In this document: piece after piece, positions 63,250-64,000 of the stretch | Position numbering within the stretch: the first letter of the stretch is position 1 | Layout: every line of letters starts with the position of its first letter | Assembly: GCA_963762545.1 (NCBI GenBank) | Contig: CAVXLC010000002.1 | Coordinates: forward strand, 1,178,001 to 1,242,000 | Origin: JABFSM01 sp963762545 | GTDB lineage: Bacteria > Gemmatimonadota > Gemmatimonadetes > Gemmatimonadales > GWC2-71-9 | Direction: 5' to 3' | DNA: 64,000 nt | Translations under genes and position numbers: made by a program | The notes under the pieces: model-generated | The model's input: the letters and a program-made list of their open reading frames with translations, nothing else | The model's database searches: none | What the model was told of the DNA's origin: nothing

Positions 63250-64000
63250 GGGCGCTCCGCGGGAAGGTCGGGGAATCCGAATCGGGCGAGCTGGGCCGGG
63301 TCGCGGCGCCATTTCGGAAGCACGCTCACCCAGGTATCGAGATACACGCGCCGGCCCAGCAGCTGTTCGAGCCGGCGGCGCGCGTGGGTGCCGATCGCCT
63401 TCAGCGTGCGGCCACCTTCGCCAATCAGAATGCGTTTCTGGGTCTCGCGCTCGACGAAGAGCGACGCACGAATGTACACCGGATCGGTCGCCTCGCGGAA
63501 CTCCTCGATCTCGGCGGCGAAGGCGTACGGCAGCTCGTCGTCGAGATGGAGGAACGCGGCTTCCCGCAGGAATTCCGTGGCGAAGAATCGGGTCGGCTGG
63601 GTGCCGAGGTCGTCCGCGGCGTAGGCGAATTCCCGCTCCGGCAGGTGGGCCACGATGGCGGTGAGGAGCTGGTCGATGCCCATCCCGGTCCCGGCGGAGA
63701 CGACGATGGCTTCGCTCGCCAGCTGGGCGAGCCGGGGCGGGGCGAGCAGATCGCCCTTGGTGTACACCACGATGACCGGTGCCCGGGGCGGCGCGTCGAG
63801 TCCCGCCATGCGGGTGAAGTCGGGCGCGGGCGCGTCCGGCGCGGGGTGGAGATAGAGGATCACGTCGGCCTGGCGCACGCCTTCCAGCGCGAGGGCCCGC
63901 ATCCGGGCCTGGAGAGCGTACTCGGGATCGAGGAGGCCGGGCAGGTCGTGAAAGACGAACTGGACCTCGCCCTCGGTGCGGAGTCCGGTGACCGGCAGCC
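63246..64000 (-). CDS. era: GTPase Era (5' end outside window)
   Basis: Era is a GTPase that assists 30S subunit and 16S rRNA maturation. The frame is open to the window edge, so the P-loop is not seen. The visible part starts at the G2/G3 region (RTEGEVQFVFHDLPGLLDPE, where DLPG is the D-x2-G motif), has VYTKGDLLA as the G4 motif with Lys-x-Asp, and ends in a KH RNA-binding domain (KRILIGEGGRTLKAIGTHAR). The G4 first residue is Thr rather than Asn, a mild departure. ATGA overlap links it to the Trm112-like gene. Confidence 0.92.
   Translation of the reverse strand, partial: LPVTGLRTEGEVQFVFHDLPGLLDPEYALQARMRALALEGVRQADVILYLHPAPDAPAPDFTRMAGLDAPPRAPVIVVYTKGDLLAPPRLAQLASEAIVVSAGTGMGIDQLLTAIVAHLPEREFAYAADDLGTQPTRFFATEFLREAAFLHLDDELPYAFAAEIEEFREATDPVYIRASLFVERETQKRILIGEGGRTLKAIGTHARRRLEQLLGRRVYLDTWVSVLPKWRRDPAQLARFGFPDLPAERP

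Overview
This window comes from a GC-rich, Gram-negative (didermic) bacterium. The evidence is a nearly complete set of lipid A and Kdo genes together with Lpt, Lol and Bam machinery. The mix of an lpxC-fabZ fusion, a bacillithiol gene (bshC), mcsA-mcsB-clpC and a large OstA-like protein suggests a member of the FCB/Gemmatimonadota side of the tree. That assignment is inferred from gene content; I could not run a phylogeny. Coding density is very high. There are two tRNA genes, and I saw no rRNA, insertion sequence, prophage or CRISPR array.

Left arm, + strand (2-20910). A partial xerC/xerD-type recombinase and a membrane protein of unknown function come first. A long, tightly overlapping cluster follows: kdsB-pyrG-kdsA-kdsC-kdsD-lptC-lptA-like-lptB-rpoN. 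It makes and activates Kdo (pyrG supplies the CTP that KdsB uses), builds part of the LPS transport machine, and carries sigma-54. Envelope-sugar genes come next: a membrane GT2, a YVTN-propeller lipoprotein, a GT4, a FemAB-like protein, a hexapeptide acyltransferase, a polysaccharide deacetylase-like protein, a YfhO-like membrane protein and a polyprenol-phosphate mannosyltransferase-like GT2. dapF closes the arm.

A short AT-rich stretch and a terminator (about 20911-21029) separate this arm from the rest, which lies entirely on the - strand and is described here in transcription order. era (cut by the window edge), a UPF0434/Trm112-like protein and a Clp-N/CaCA antiporter fusion are followed by a GGDDF-type cyclase-like protein and a zinc-ribbon protein. 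Next come prfB (with its programmed frameshift), lysS, lolE, lolD, mcsA, mcsB and clpC. Then bamA, skp, lpxD, lpxC-fabZ, lpxA, a Gfo/Idh dehydrogenase, lpxB, a DUF374 acyltransferase and lpxK give the outer-membrane assembly and lipid A block. After that are glutamate dehydrogenase, rlmH, a methyltransferase, bshC, a small membrane protein, murJ, uvrC, a threonine synthase-like gene, larC and a secreted TPR protein. tRNA-Gly(CCC) follows, then a DUF512 protein, der, plsY, gpsA, a MerR regulator, surE, pcm, a DedA protein, acylphosphatase, tRNA-Arg(CCT) and a TPR membrane protein.

Most of this is housekeeping and envelope biogenesis. The points that most deserve a second look are the Clp-N domain fused to a Ca2+/H+ antiporter-like protein, an apparent one-base disruption at the 5' end of lpxC, the mcsA-mcsB-clpC arginine-phosphorylation locus without ctsR in an LPS-making cell, possible CTG starts at murJ and lpxK, and the FemAB/deacetylase/YfhO polysaccharide cluster.
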